Assembly (NCBI RefSeq): GCF_028437565.1 | Contig: NZ_JAMRYR010000002.1 | Location: 310,001 to 374,000 of the forward strand | Source: Actinomyces sp. B33 | GTDB lineage: Bacteria > Actinomycetota > Actinomycetes > Actinomycetales > Actinomycetaceae | Direction: 5' to 3' | DNA length: 64,000 bases | In this document: in pieces, positions 1 to 10,650 of the stretch | Layout: each line of letters opens with the position of its first letter | Position numbering within the stretch: position 1 is the first letter of the stretch | The notes under the pieces: model-generated | The model's input: only the letters and a program-made list of their open reading frames with translations | Database searches by the model: none | Told to the model about the DNA's origin: nothing | Position numbers and translations under genes: made by a program

Positions 1-1
1 A

Positions 2-423
<422 letters not shown>

Positions 424-424
<1 letters not shown>

Positions 425-690
425 TGGCCGGCGGCAATCTCCAGGTCGAGGTGGTCTCCCACGAGGGGCGCCTGTGGCACGGGGCGGCCGCGTCCGTCCA
501 GGTGCCCGCCGTCGACGGCCAGCTCGGCATCCTGCCGGGGCGCCAGCCGCTGCTGGCGATGCTCGGGTCGGGCAGCGTCGTCGTCCTGACCGACGGCGGT
601 CGTCCCACCCGGGTCGACGTCGACGGGGGCATCGTGTCCGTCGACTCCGATTTCGTCACCGTCGTGGCCGATCACGCTACACTTCACTGA
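424..690 (+). CDS. atpC: F1Fo ATP synthase subunit epsilon, short form
   Basis: This is the epsilon subunit of the F1 central stalk, last gene of the atp operon, overlapping atpD by one base. The 88 residues contain only the N-terminal beta-sandwich: LQVEVVSHEGRLWHG, then VPAVDGQLGILPGRQPLL and a final VTVVADHATLH. The C-terminal two-helix domain that inhibits ATP hydrolysis in E. coli (about 138 residues in total) is absent. Short epsilon subunits are known in Actinobacteria, so this is probably genuine and not a frameshift. A GC-rich hairpin follows the stop. Confidence 0.95.
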
Positions 691-698
691 CACGGGAG

Positions 699-724
699 GC
701 CCCCGTCCGCTCCCGGACGGGGGC
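699..724 (+). terminator. Hairpin terminator of the atp operon
   Basis: A perfect 11-bp stem (GCCCCCGTCCG pairing with CGGACGGGGGC) closes a CTCC loop just after atpC. There is no T tract, which is common for actinobacterial terminators. Confidence 0.65.
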
Positions 725-762
725 GCCGCCACAGGAGCCGCGTCAGGAGGAGGGAGGACGGC

Positions 763-1170
763 ATGTCGGGATGGATCTCGGTCCTGGTCTGGGCGCTCGT
801 CGTCCTCGCCGCCGTGGGCGTCCTCCTGTGGGCGTACATCAACATCCGCGCGAATCGGCTGATCTCCCACGTCGGCTCCTTCCGCGCGTGGTCGAGGCCG
901 GACACGCACTCGGGGTGGACCTCGGGCATCGGGATGTACGGCGTCGAGACGCTGAGCTGGTACCGGCTCGTGGGATTGACGAGCCGGGCCGTGTACACGC
1001 TGCCGCGCCGGGGCCTGGAGCTGTCGGCGCCCATCGACCACTCGCCCGACGGGCTCATCGTCGAGATCCGTTTGAAGTACGCCGACCGGCGCTACGAGAT
1101 GGCGGTGACGCAGGAGAGCTACAACGGCCTCGTGTCGTGGATCGAGTCGGGTCCTCCCCACGTGCGCTGA
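763..1170 (+). CDS. DUF2550 single-pass membrane protein
   Basis: A 135-residue protein with one N-terminal transmembrane helix (about residues 5-26, WISVLVWALVVLAAVGVLLW) followed by a basic cytoplasmic domain. The motifs SFRAWSRPDTHSGWTSGIGMYG and LSWYRLVGL match the DUF2550 family. In Actinobacteria that family usually sits directly downstream of atpC, as here. Function is unknown. The start is supported by the purine-rich AGGAGGAGGGAGGA upstream. It lies between the atp operon and nucS and probably has its own transcript after the atp hairpin. Confidence 0.85.
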   Translation: MSGWISVLVWALVVLAAVGVLLWAYINIRANRLISHVGSFRAWSRPDTHSGWTSGIGMYGVETLSWYRLVGLTSRAVYTLPRRGLELSAPIDHSPDGLIVEIRLKYADRRYEMAVTQESYNGLVSWIESGPPHVR

Positions 1171-1200
1171 ACGGGGGAGCCGCACTGGTAGGCTCGCGCC

Positions 1201-1899
1201 GTGCGAGTCCTCATAGCCACGTGCACGGTCGATTACTCCGGCCGCCTGTCCGCCCACCTCGACCCCGCGAAGAGGGTCATCATGGTCAAGGCCGACGGCT
1301 CCGTCCTCATCCACTCCGACGGGGGGTCGTACAAGCCGCTCAACTGGATGAACGCGCCGTGCTCGATCGCCGTCGACGAGCCGGGGGAGTCCGAGGAGTT
1401 CGACGGCGTCACCCAGGTGTGGACCGTTCAGGCCGCCAAGAGCGACGACCGCCTCGTCATCCGCCTGCACGACGTCGTCGCCGACGTCGTCGAGGACCTC
1501 GGCATCGATCCCGGCCTCGTCAAGGACGGTGTCGAGACGCATCTCCAGCAGCTCCTCGCCGAGCAGGTCCCGCAGATCCTCGGGGACGGCTGGTCCCTCG
1601 AGCGCCGCGAGTACCCGACCCCGATCGGCCCCGTCGACCTCATGGTCCGCACCCCCCGGGGGGCGCCCGTCGTCATCGAGGTCAAGAGGCGCGGCGGCAT
1701 CGACGGCGTCGAGCAGTTGACCCGCTACCTGTCGCTGCTCGGGCGTGACCCGCTCCTCGAGGGGATCAGCGGGGTCTTCGCCGCCCAGGAGATCTCCAAG
1801 CAGGCCCGGACACTCGCCGAGGACCGGGGGATCCGGTGCCTCGTCCTCGACTACGACGCGATGCGCGGATTCGACGACCCCGAGTCGAGGCTCTTCTGA
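1201..1899 (+). CDS. nucS: Mismatch-specific endonuclease NucS/EndoMS
   Basis: NucS cuts DNA at mismatches and replaces MutS/MutL repair in many Actinobacteria and archaea. The 232-residue protein has the expected two domains: an N-terminal DNA-binding/dimer domain ([17 protein letters not shown]) and a C-terminal RecB-like nuclease. The nuclease carries an Asp near residue 146 (PVDLMVR) and E-x-K near 160-162 (VIEVKRRGG). The C-terminal tail ESRLF resembles the short clamp-interacting end of the family. The GTG start lies 6 nt after a TAGGCT hexamer (1189-1194) with no Shine-Dalgarno, so the mRNA is probably leaderless. The next gene starts 1 nt after its stop. Confidence 0.96.
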   Translation: MRVLIATCTVDYSGRLSAHLDPAKRVIMVKADGSVLIHSDGGSYKPLNWMNAPCSIAVDEPGESEEFDGVTQVWTVQAAKSDDRLVIRLHDVVADVVEDLGIDPGLVKDGVETHLQQLLAEQVPQILGDGWSLERREYPTPIGPVDLMVRTPRGAPVVIEVKRRGGIDGVEQLTRYLSLLGRDPLLEGISGVFAAQEISKQARTLAEDRGIRCLVLDYDAMRGFDDPESRLF

Positions 1900-1900
1900 C

Positions 1901-3121
1901 ATGGGCGCGCAATCGCCCCTGCCCCGCGAGGCCTCCCTCGTGCGGATCATCAGCCAGGGCCTGATCCGCCCGACCCGGGCGCCCGGCCCCGTCGAGGCCG
2001 TCTCCTCGCTCCTGGCCGTTCAAGGCCAGCAGGTCGGCGCGATCCCGCACGCGATCCTCTCCCGCTGCGACGGGGCCGGCTCCGACGTCGCCGCCGCCTT
2101 CAACCAGTCGGCTCTCATCCGGTCGTGGCCGATGCGCGGCACGGTCCACGTGACGACCCGCGCCGACCACCACTGGCTGCGCGAGGCCCTCGTCCACCGC
2201 TACGGGGCGTGGATCGACTCGACCCGGCGCGCGGGGACGAGCGATGAGGCGCTCGACCGGGCCGCTCGCCTCGCCCTCGACCTCATCGCCTCCGAGGGGC
2301 CCGTCACCCGCGCGAGGCTCATCGGCGCGTGGGGCGAGGCCGGACTCGCCTCGTCCTCGCCCGAATGGATCCCCAGCGGCGGCGGGCCGCGGCCCGAGGG
2401 GATCAACCGGCGTCACCTGATCGTCCGGCTCCATCTGTCCGGCGTTCTCGCGCAGGGGCCCGTCGGCGCCAACGAGCACCTGATCGTCGATGCCTCCGCC
2501 CTGCCGGCGTCCTCGACCGGGGCGGGAGGGGCCGAGGGCGTCCGTCACGGGCAGCCGGGGCACCGCCAGGCGCTCGCCGAGATCGCCCGGCGCTACGCCC
2601 TGGGGCACGGCCCGGTCAGCGCCCACGACCTCGCCCGGTGGACGGGGCTGGCCGTCGGCGCGGCCCACGGGGCTCTCGAGGACGCCGTGGAATCCGGGGC
2701 CGTCGGGGGAGCGCCCGCTCTCGCGCGCCTGGGCGTCGACCCCCGCGGGCGGGGGCGCCTCGTCGACCGGGCGCAGGCGGTCCGCCGGCCCGACCCGCAG
2801 GCCCTGTACGCCCGAGCCGACTGGGCGGACCTCCTCGCCGATCATCGGAGGGCCGCGTCGGCGACGTTCTTCCTCGCCTCCTTCGACGAGCTCCACGTCG
2901 GCTACCGCGACCGGTCCTGCCTGACGGACGAGGCGGGGGAGCTCCTCATCTGCCCGGCGCGCAACGGGATGTTCCGCCCGCTGCTCGTCGACTCCGGGCG
3001 GCTCGTCGGCGTGCGCCCCGTGGCCGAGGGCCTCATCATGGCCGCCCCGGCCCCCTCGGCGCGCCTGCAGCGCGACGTGGCGTCGGCGATCGCCCGGATG
3101 GAGGCGCGTCTGCGGAGGTGA
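1901..3121 (+). CDS. Winged-helix DNA-binding domain protein (HTH_42/AlkZ-like superfamily)
   Basis: A 406-residue protein. Motifs such as LLAVQGQQVGAIPHAILSRC, RSWPMRGTVHVTTRADHHWLR and the late FLASFDELHVGYRDR match the winged-helix DNA-binding family that includes the YcaQ/AlkZ crosslink glycosylases. Typical actinobacterial members are 340-390 residues. The extra length here is a Gly/Ala-rich insert near residues 200-215. The ATG chosen follows the nucS stop by 1 nt; an upstream in-frame extension would lie inside nucS and is not credible. Being directly behind nucS, a DNA-repair role is possible but unproven. Confidence 0.8.
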   Translation: MGAQSPLPREASLVRIISQGLIRPTRAPGPVEAVSSLLAVQGQQVGAIPHAILSRCDGAGSDVAAAFNQSALIRSWPMRGTVHVTTRADHHWLREALVHRYGAWIDSTRRAGTSDEALDRAARLALDLIASEGPVTRARLIGAWGEAGLASSSPEWIPSGGGPRPEGINRRHLIVRLHLSGVLAQGPVGANEHLIVDASALPASSTGAGGAEGVRHGQPGHRQALAEIARRYALGHGPVSAHDLARWTGLAVGAAHGALEDAVESGAVGGAPALARLGVDPRGRGRLVDRAQAVRRPDPQALYARADWADLLADHRRAASATFFLASFDELHVGYRDRSCLTDEAGELLICPARNGMFRPLLVDSGRLVGVRPVAEGLIMAAPAPSARLQRDVASAIARMEARLRR

Positions 3122-3156
3122 GGCCGGCGCGATCGGGGCGGTGGCACAATGGGGGC

Positions 3157-4368
3157 ATGTCCACTCATCAGACCCTCCTGCGCGGCCGGCTCGTCCTCGT
3201 CGACCGGATCATCGACGACGGCGTCCTCGTCCTCGAGGGCGACACGATCACCCGGGTCCTCGATGCCCGGGAGCCCGGGGCCGGCGCCGAGCGCCTCCTC
3301 GACGAGGCCGCCCCGTCCTCGTCGACCTTCCTGCCGGGCCTCGTCGACGTCCACTGCCACGGCGGGGGAGGCAGCTCCTTCCCGAACTCGACCAGCCGCG
3401 AGCAGGCCCAGGTCGCCATCGACGAGCACCGCCGCCACGGGACGACGACGCTCGTCTCCTCCCTCGTCACCGCTCATGCGGATGTCCTGCGCGAACGGGC
3501 GGCCCTCCTGGCCGAACTGGCTGAGGACGGCGAACTCGCCGGCATCCATTTCGAGGGGCCGTTCGTCTCCCACGCCCGTTGCGGGGCCCAGGACCCGCAG
3601 TACATCATCGACCCGGATCCGGCCCTGACTCGCGAGCTCCTCGACATCTGCAAGGGCCACGCCCTGTCGATGACCCTCGCCCCGGAGAAGGACGGGGCCT
3701 ACGGTCCGGGCTCGGTCGCCGAGGTCCTCATCCGCGGGCGCGCCCTGCCCTCGTGGGGCCACACGGATTCGGGGTCGGCCCCGGCGCGCGCGGCCCTGGA
3801 GTACTCGCGCGAGGAGATCGCCGCCACCCCGGGGGCCCGCTGCGCCCACGCGACGATCACCCACCTGTTCAACGGCATGCGCCCCCTGCACCACCGCGAC
3901 ACCGGCCCCATCGCCGAGTTCCTGTCCGACGCGACGCGCGGCGGGGCGATCGCCGAGATGATCTGCGACGGCGTCCACCTCGACCCGACCCTCGTGCGCG
4001 ACGTGTACGAGATGCTCGGGCGCGACGCCTGCGTCCTCGTGACCGACGCGATGGAGGCCGCGGGCATGCCCAACGGCACCTACGAGCTCGGCTCTCAGAG
4101 GGTCGACGTCGCCGACGGCTTCGCCTACATCGCCGGGACGACGACTCTCGCCGGCGGGACCGCCCACCTCCTCGACTGCGTGCGCGTCGCCACCGCTGAG
4201 GGGGGGATCCCCCTCGTCGACGCCGTCTACATGGCGAGCGCCCAGGGCGCGAAGATCCTCGCCGACGAGACGATCGGCCGTCTCGAGGCGGGCGTCCGCG
4301 CCGACGTCGTCGAGGTCGACTCCGATCTGCGCCCGCTGAGGGTGTGGCGCCGGGGCGTCCTCGTCTGA
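3157..4368 (+). CDS. nagA: N-acetylglucosamine-6-phosphate deacetylase
   Basis: NagA converts GlcNAc-6-phosphate to glucosamine-6-phosphate and acetate in amino-sugar recycling. The 403 residues show the amidohydrolase fold: PGLVDVHCHGGGG near residue 65-72, the metal-binding Glu in GIHFEGPFVS, metal His in WGHTDSG and THLFNGMRPLHHR, and the catalytic Asp in LVTDAM. Start: ATG at 3157, 6 nt after a CACAAT hexamer and without a Shine-Dalgarno, suggesting a leaderless message. The stop overlaps the next ATG by one base. No nagB or PTS gene adjoins it. Confidence 0.95.
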   Translation: MSTHQTLLRGRLVLVDRIIDDGVLVLEGDTITRVLDAREPGAGAERLLDEAAPSSSTFLPGLVDVHCHGGGGSSFPNSTSREQAQVAIDEHRRHGTTTLVSSLVTAHADVLRERAALLAELAEDGELAGIHFEGPFVSHARCGAQDPQYIIDPDPALTRELLDICKGHALSMTLAPEKDGAYGPGSVAEVLIRGRALPSWGHTDSGSAPARAALEYSREEIAATPGARCAHATITHLFNGMRPLHHRDTGPIAEFLSDATRGGAIAEMICDGVHLDPTLVRDVYEMLGRDACVLVTDAMEAAGMPNGTYELGSQRVDVADGFAYIAGTTTLAGGTAHLLDCVRVATAEGGIPLVDAVYMASAQGAKILADETIGRLEAGVRADVVEVDSDLRPLRVWRRGVLV

Positions 4369-4664
4369 TGGCCAGACGGCATTCGAAAAGGCCCTGGGGA
4401 GGCCCTCATCGGGAACTGAGCATGGGCGCGCTCGCGTCGATCCCCCACTCGGAGCGGGGGCCGGACGGGTCGTCGTACCAGGTGCGTCATCTGCGCTCCT
4501 CGTCGAAGGAGTACACGTGCCCGGCGTGCCTGCGGCCGGTGCCCGTGGGGAGCGTCCATGTCGTCGCCTGGCCGGAGGAGGCCGCCTACGGCCTGCCCCA
4601 GGGGGTCGAGGCGCGTCGGCACTGGCATTCGGAGTGCTGGAGGCGGCGGCTGAGCCCCGGGTGA
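4368..4664 (+). CDS. Small conserved actinobacterial protein with a Cys/His cluster
   Basis: A 98-residue basic protein whose ATG overlaps the nagA stop (TGATG). It resembles short actinobacterial proteins often labelled ATP/GTP-binding, although no P-loop is visible. The conserved core is KEYTCPACLRPVPVGSVHVVAWPEE followed by RRHWHSECW. The C-x2-C pair plus the downstream H-W-H-x2-C suggest a zinc-binding ribbon. The function is not known. An upstream in-frame ATG at 4344 lies inside nagA and is less likely. Confidence 0.75.
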   Translation: MARRHSKRPWGGPHRELSMGALASIPHSERGPDGSSYQVRHLRSSSKEYTCPACLRPVPVGSVHVVAWPEEAAYGLPQGVEARRHWHSECWRRRLSPG

Positions 4665-4802
4665 TCGGCGGCGCGACGGCGTCCGCGCGAGCACGCCGTC
4701 CCATGCGATGCATCACGGGCTCGGACGAGGATGTGCCCGCCGACCGGCGATGCCCGTAAAATCGAAGGGTCTCGATCGTTCCCGGATGAGGAGTGGGCGC
4801 CC

Positions 4803-6353
4803 GTGAAGCTCATCAAGCAGTATTCCGCCGCAGCGCTGACCGCACTGGTCGCCCTGGTGTCCGCGGTCGTCGGGGTCCTCTCCCTGACGGTTCTCGCGCC
4901 CCCTCAGGAGCAGGGCTCCCGGGCGCTCGTCCCGACGACGCTCGTCATGACCCGCGACGGGGTCCTCCCCCTGCTCTCGGATGCGGTCCGGGTCAGCGCC
5001 GAGTCGGCCAGCGGCGCCGACGTCCACCTGATCCTCGGCACGTCGAGCGATGTCGTCGGCTGGATCGGCGACGACTCGTACACGGAGGTCATCGGGATCG
5101 ACGCGGATCGCGACAGCCTGAAGCTCCAGGAGCACTCCTCGCGTCCGGGCGCAGATCGCGCCCAGTCGGGGGAGGCTCAGTCGGGGGAGGCTCAGTCGGG
5201 GGAGGCCCAGTCCGGCGAGGCCCAGTCCGGGGCCCCGCAGTCGGCGGCCCAGTCCGGGCAGGCGGCTCAGTCGGGGGCTGACCCGCAGTCGGGTGGAGAG
5301 CCCCAGTCCGGGTCCGGGGAAGCAGACCGATCCGGTCCTCGTCCGCGGGCCGCGGCGCTGGCCGAGGAGCTCGAGGCGTCCGACATGTGGCTCGATCGGG
5401 CCTCGGGAGCGGGCTCGGCGCAGCTCGACCTGCGGAGCATCCCGGCGGGGCGCTCGATCATCGCGATGTCCTCCGCCGGCGACGGCGACCTCACGCTCCG
5501 GCTCACGTGGGCGGTCGAGCGACCGAACACCCTGGGGATCGTCGCCTTCCTCCTGGCCGGGGTCTTCGCCCTGGCCACGGTCCTCCTGGCGGTCGGTCGG
5601 CGCCGCACCCTCGCCGATCGCGCCGATCGGGCGGACCGCCTGGCCCGGCGGGCGGGGGCCGACATCACCGACACCCAGTCGATCAACACCGCGCAGGTCG
5701 CGGCGATGGCCGAGGCCGAGCGGGCCAACCGGGCCGGGGACGGTCCCGCCGCAGGAGCCGGGGCCGCCGGCGACGAGGCGCTCGCCAACGGTGAGCCGAC
5801 CGTCGGGGAGCCGATCGACGAGCAGCGCGAGGAGACTCCCGTCGCCGACCTCCCCGCGATCGACGCCCCGGCGGCCCAGCACGTCGACGAGCCGACCGGG
5901 CCCGTAGGGGAGCCGGCCGGCGAGGCCGCCGCGGGCGGCGGGGACGAGCACCCCGACAGGGGCCGGACCGGCGAACCGCCGACGGTCCGCGGCCGTCACG
6001 GCTCCACCGACGGCCCGATCGACGAGGACCCGCCGGAGACGGTCCCCACCGACACCGGCATCATCGACCTGTCCGCGGTCCGACCCGGCGCCGCCCTGCC
6101 CACCCGGCGCGCCCTGCGCGAGGCCCGGGAGAAAGGCGAGGAGAAGATCGTTATCGACGGCCACGAATTCGACACCGGCTTGATCCCCGTGGTCCCCTCC
6201 CCGTCGAAGGATTCCCGCGACGAGACCCCGACCCCGCAGGAGACGCCCGACGCCGCCGGGACCGCCGACGAGGACGCCGAGTCCACGGCCCGCGGCGGAT
6301 GGACCTCGGTCCTGTCCTCCTGGTTCTCCCGGGGCAAGGGGGCAGACCGATGA
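4803..6353 (+). CDS. Two-helix membrane protein with QSG repeats, unknown function
   Basis: A 516-residue protein I cannot assign. It has an N-terminal membrane helix (about residues 9-33, AALTALVALVSAVVGVLSLTVL), then an extracytoplasmic domain of about 85 residues. A low-complexity run built on QSG follows (five perfect or near-perfect 5-residue QSGEA-type units, then looser copies). A second globular part and a second membrane helix (about residues 240-262, GIVAFLLAGVFALATVLLAV) come next. The rest is a long acidic, Pro/Glu-rich cytoplasmic tail ending GGWTSVLSSWFSRG. The GTG start is preceded by GAGGAG at a good distance. Its stop overlaps the ATG of the downstream lipoprotein gene, so the two probably act together. 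Confidence 0.75.
   Translation: MKLIKQYSAAALTALVALVSAVVGVLSLTVLAPPQEQGSRALVPTTLVMTRDGVLPLLSDAVRVSAESASGADVHLILGTSSDVVGWIGDDSYTEVIGIDADRDSLKLQEHSSRPGADRAQSGEAQSGEAQSGEAQSGEAQSGAPQSAAQSGQAAQSGADPQSGGEPQSGSGEADRSGPRPRAAALAEELEASDMWLDRASGAGSAQLDLRSIPAGRSIIAMSSAGDGDLTLRLTWAVERPNTLGIVAFLLAGVFALATVLLAVGRRRTLADRADRADRLARRAGADITDTQSINTAQVAAMAEAERANRAGDGPAAGAGAAGDEALANGEPTVGEPIDEQREETPVADLPAIDAPAAQHVDEPTGPVGEPAGEAAAGGGDEHPDRGRTGEPPTVRGRHGSTDGPIDEDPPETVPTDTGIIDLSAVRPGAALPTRRALREAREKGEEKIVIDGHEFDTGLIPVVPSPSKDSRDETPTPQETPDAAGTADEDAESTARGGWTSVLSSWFSRGKGADR
5160..5320 (+). repeat. In-frame 15-bp tandem repeat encoding QSG units
   Basis: About five adjacent 15-bp copies of a CCCAGTCGGGGGAGG-like unit are followed by degenerate copies, all in the reading frame of the membrane protein. 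The copies differ mostly at third codon positions, showing both recent duplication and drift. Copy number may vary between strains. Confidence 0.85.
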
Positions 6354-7354
6354 GGCCCGTCGCCCCCCTCGCCGCCGCCCTCGCCGCGACCACCGCCCTG
6401 GCGCTCACCGCCTGCGCCGCCGACCCCATCGTCGTCGACGAGGCCGCGCCCCAGTCCGCAGCCGGGCCCAACCTCGACGAGGAGCGCATCGACGCGGTCC
6501 TCACCGAGATCCAGGAGGCCCTGGCCGACGCCGACGAGGCGAAGGACGCGGAACTGCTCGGCGACCGGGTCTCCGACGCGGCGGCCCGGACCCGAGCGGC
6601 CCAGTACGCGTACGCGACCGCCACCGGCGACTCCGTTCCCGCCCTCAACCTGACCCCCCAGGCCGTGGCCATCACGAACTCGGGGACCTGGCCGCGCGCC
6701 GTCTTCAACATCACCGAGTCGAGCTCGTCGAACCTGCCCGTCGTCGAGGTCGTCGTCCAGGACGACGCCCGATCGACCTACCAGCTCAGCTCCTGGGCCC
6801 GACTCCTCGGCGGGACCCAGATCACCCTGCCCACGGCCGACCAGGGCGCGAGCGTCGTCGAGGCGGACTCTACCGGATACGTCATGACCCCCGACGCGGC
6901 CGTCACCGCCTACGTCGACCTCCTCAACTCCGGGAGCGGGCAATCCGAGGACTTCGCGAGCGACGAATTCACGAAGACCTACTTCGACACCACGGAGAAG
7001 CTCTCATCGAGCCTGGCCGCCGCCGGATCGGTGACCGCCGCCGCCGAACGGACCGAGGACCCCCTCATCGGGATCCGCATGCAGGACGGCTCCGCCCTGC
7101 TCGCCGCCAACCTCACCTACACGCTGACCTACGCGCGCACCGTCGCCGGCTCGACCATGCGCCTGGCGGGGCAGACCGCGGCGATGAACCCGGGCGACGA
7201 GGACACGGTGGCCGGCACCGCGGCCGCGACCTACCTCGTCACCGTCCTCCTGCAGATCCCCAGCGCCCAGACCGGCGGGGCCATGCAGGTCGTCGGCGCC
7301 GAGCGCGTCCTCGAATCCGTGACGATGGACGACTCGTCCACCCCCGACCACTAG
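6350..7354 (+). CDS. Secreted lipoprotein, unknown function
   Basis: A 334-residue predicted lipoprotein. The signal peptide is Ala/Leu-rich and ends in the lipobox LTAC (Cys about residue 20), giving membrane anchoring outside the cell. The mature part is rich in Asp, Ala, Thr and Ser and has no motif I recognise. The ATG overlaps the stop of the QSG-repeat membrane protein (ATGA), so the pair is co-translated. A longer in-frame start at 6299 would place residues before the signal peptide and is rejected. It may form a cell-envelope complex with its partner. Confidence 0.75.
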   Translation: MRPVAPLAAALAATTALALTACAADPIVVDEAAPQSAAGPNLDEERIDAVLTEIQEALADADEAKDAELLGDRVSDAAARTRAAQYAYATATGDSVPALNLTPQAVAITNSGTWPRAVFNITESSSSNLPVVEVVVQDDARSTYQLSSWARLLGGTQITLPTADQGASVVEADSTGYVMTPDAAVTAYVDLLNSGSGQSEDFASDEFTKTYFDTTEKLSSSLAAAGSVTAAAERTEDPLIGIRMQDGSALLAANLTYTLTYARTVAGSTMRLAGQTAAMNPGDEDTVAGTAAATYLVTVLLQIPSAQTGGAMQVVGAERVLESVTMDDSSTPDH

Positions 7355-7423
7355 CGGGAACTGGCTCCCGAGCGTCGACCGCGACATCGTCCGGCGTCAA
7401 ACGAAGGAAAGGCACCCCCACTG

Positions 7424-8305
7424 ATGAACGACTCACCGACGATCCATCCGGCCGATAGCCACGGCGCGATCGACCTGTCCGCCGGCCCCCAGGCGCCCGC
7501 GGCCGCCTCCCCCGAGGCCCCCGAGGCGACGGGACTCGACCTGCCGCTCATCACGACCGCCGGCGTCGAGACCTTCGAATCGGTCATGCAGACCTCCCAG
7601 GTCGTTCCCGTCGTCGTCGCCCTGTGGTCGTCCCGGTCGCTCGAATCCAAGCCCGTCGTCTCCCTCATGGAGGAGGCCGCCCGCGCCGGCGCCGGCGCCT
7701 TCCAGCTCGTCGAGATCGACGTCGACCAGGCGCCCCAGATCGCCCAGGCCTTCGGCCTCCAAGGGGTGCCCGCCGTCGTCGCCCTGCTCTCGGGGCGCCC
7801 CGTGCCCCTCTTCCAGGGGCCGGCGACCAAGGAGCAGATCCAGGCGCTCATCGCCCAGCTCCTCGAGGGCGCCGCCCAGATGGGCGTCGTCGGGCGCATC
7901 GCCGTCACCGAGCAGCAGGTCGCCGCGCCCACGCCCGCCGAGCACGAGGGCCCCCTCGCCCTGGAGGAGGCGGGGGACCTCGACGCGGCCAGGGCCGCCT
8001 GGGAGCGCCTCATCGACCTCAATCCCCGCGACGAGGACGCCAAATCGCATCTGGCCAGGGTGCGCATCGCCCTGCGGTCGGCGGAGGCCGACGACTCCGA
8101 TCCGGCGGCGCGCGCCGACGCCCTCTTCGCCGAGGGGCGTCAGGAGGAGGCCTTCGACGCCCTCCTGGGGATCATGGAGCGGACCGCCGACGAGCAGGAG
8201 AGGGACGCGGCCCGCATCCGCCTCCTCGACCTCTTCCGGGTCGCCGGGCCCTCCCCGCAGGTCGCCCGGGCGCGCATGCGCCTGGCCAGCCTCCTCATGG
8301 TCTGA
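7424..8305 (+). CDS. Cysteine-less thioredoxin-fold/TPR protein, YbbN/CnoX-like
   Basis: A 293-residue protein with a thioredoxin-like domain (about residues 45-150) and a C-terminal tetratricopeptide region (about 170-290, EEAGDLDAARAAWERLIDLNP and ADALFAEGRQEEAFDALLGI). The layout matches the YbbN/CnoX group, holdase-type chaperones. The usual W-C-x-x-C active site is replaced by WSSRSLES, and there is no cysteine in the whole protein. A redox role is therefore excluded and a chaperone role is more likely. A purine-rich AAGGAAAGG precedes the ATG. It converges on glgB across a long palindrome. Confidence 0.85.
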   Translation: MNDSPTIHPADSHGAIDLSAGPQAPAAASPEAPEATGLDLPLITTAGVETFESVMQTSQVVPVVVALWSSRSLESKPVVSLMEEAARAGAGAFQLVEIDVDQAPQIAQAFGLQGVPAVVALLSGRPVPLFQGPATKEQIQALIAQLLEGAAQMGVVGRIAVTEQQVAAPTPAEHEGPLALEEAGDLDAARAAWERLIDLNPRDEDAKSHLARVRIALRSAEADDSDPAARADALFAEGRQEEAFDALLGIMERTADEQERDAARIRLLDLFRVAGPSPQVARARMRLASLLMV

Positions 8306-8338
8306 CCCCCGGCGGCGGAGCCGCATGCCGGAGCAAAC

Positions 8339-8368
8339 GGGGCCCGCAGCCGATCGGCTGCGGGCCCC
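8339..8368. terminator. Bidirectional terminator between convergent genes
   Basis: A perfect 30-bp palindrome (arms GGGGCCCGCAGCCGA and its complement) sits between the ends of the thioredoxin-like gene and glgB. It can stop transcription from both sides. Confidence 0.7.
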
Positions 8369-8391
8369 GCGCGTCGTGGAGGTGCGGGCCG

Positions 8392-10578
<2,187 letters not shown>

Positions 10579-10650
10579 GCCCTCAGTGTCGCACGAATCC
10601 CCGTGGCGGTGTGACGTGACTCATGGTCGATCGGCGATCTGGGCGCCGGA

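Noticed and set aside
5160-5320. Short regular repeats resembling a CRISPR array
   Set aside because: The repeats are 15 bp, have no spacers and stay in frame inside a protein gene.
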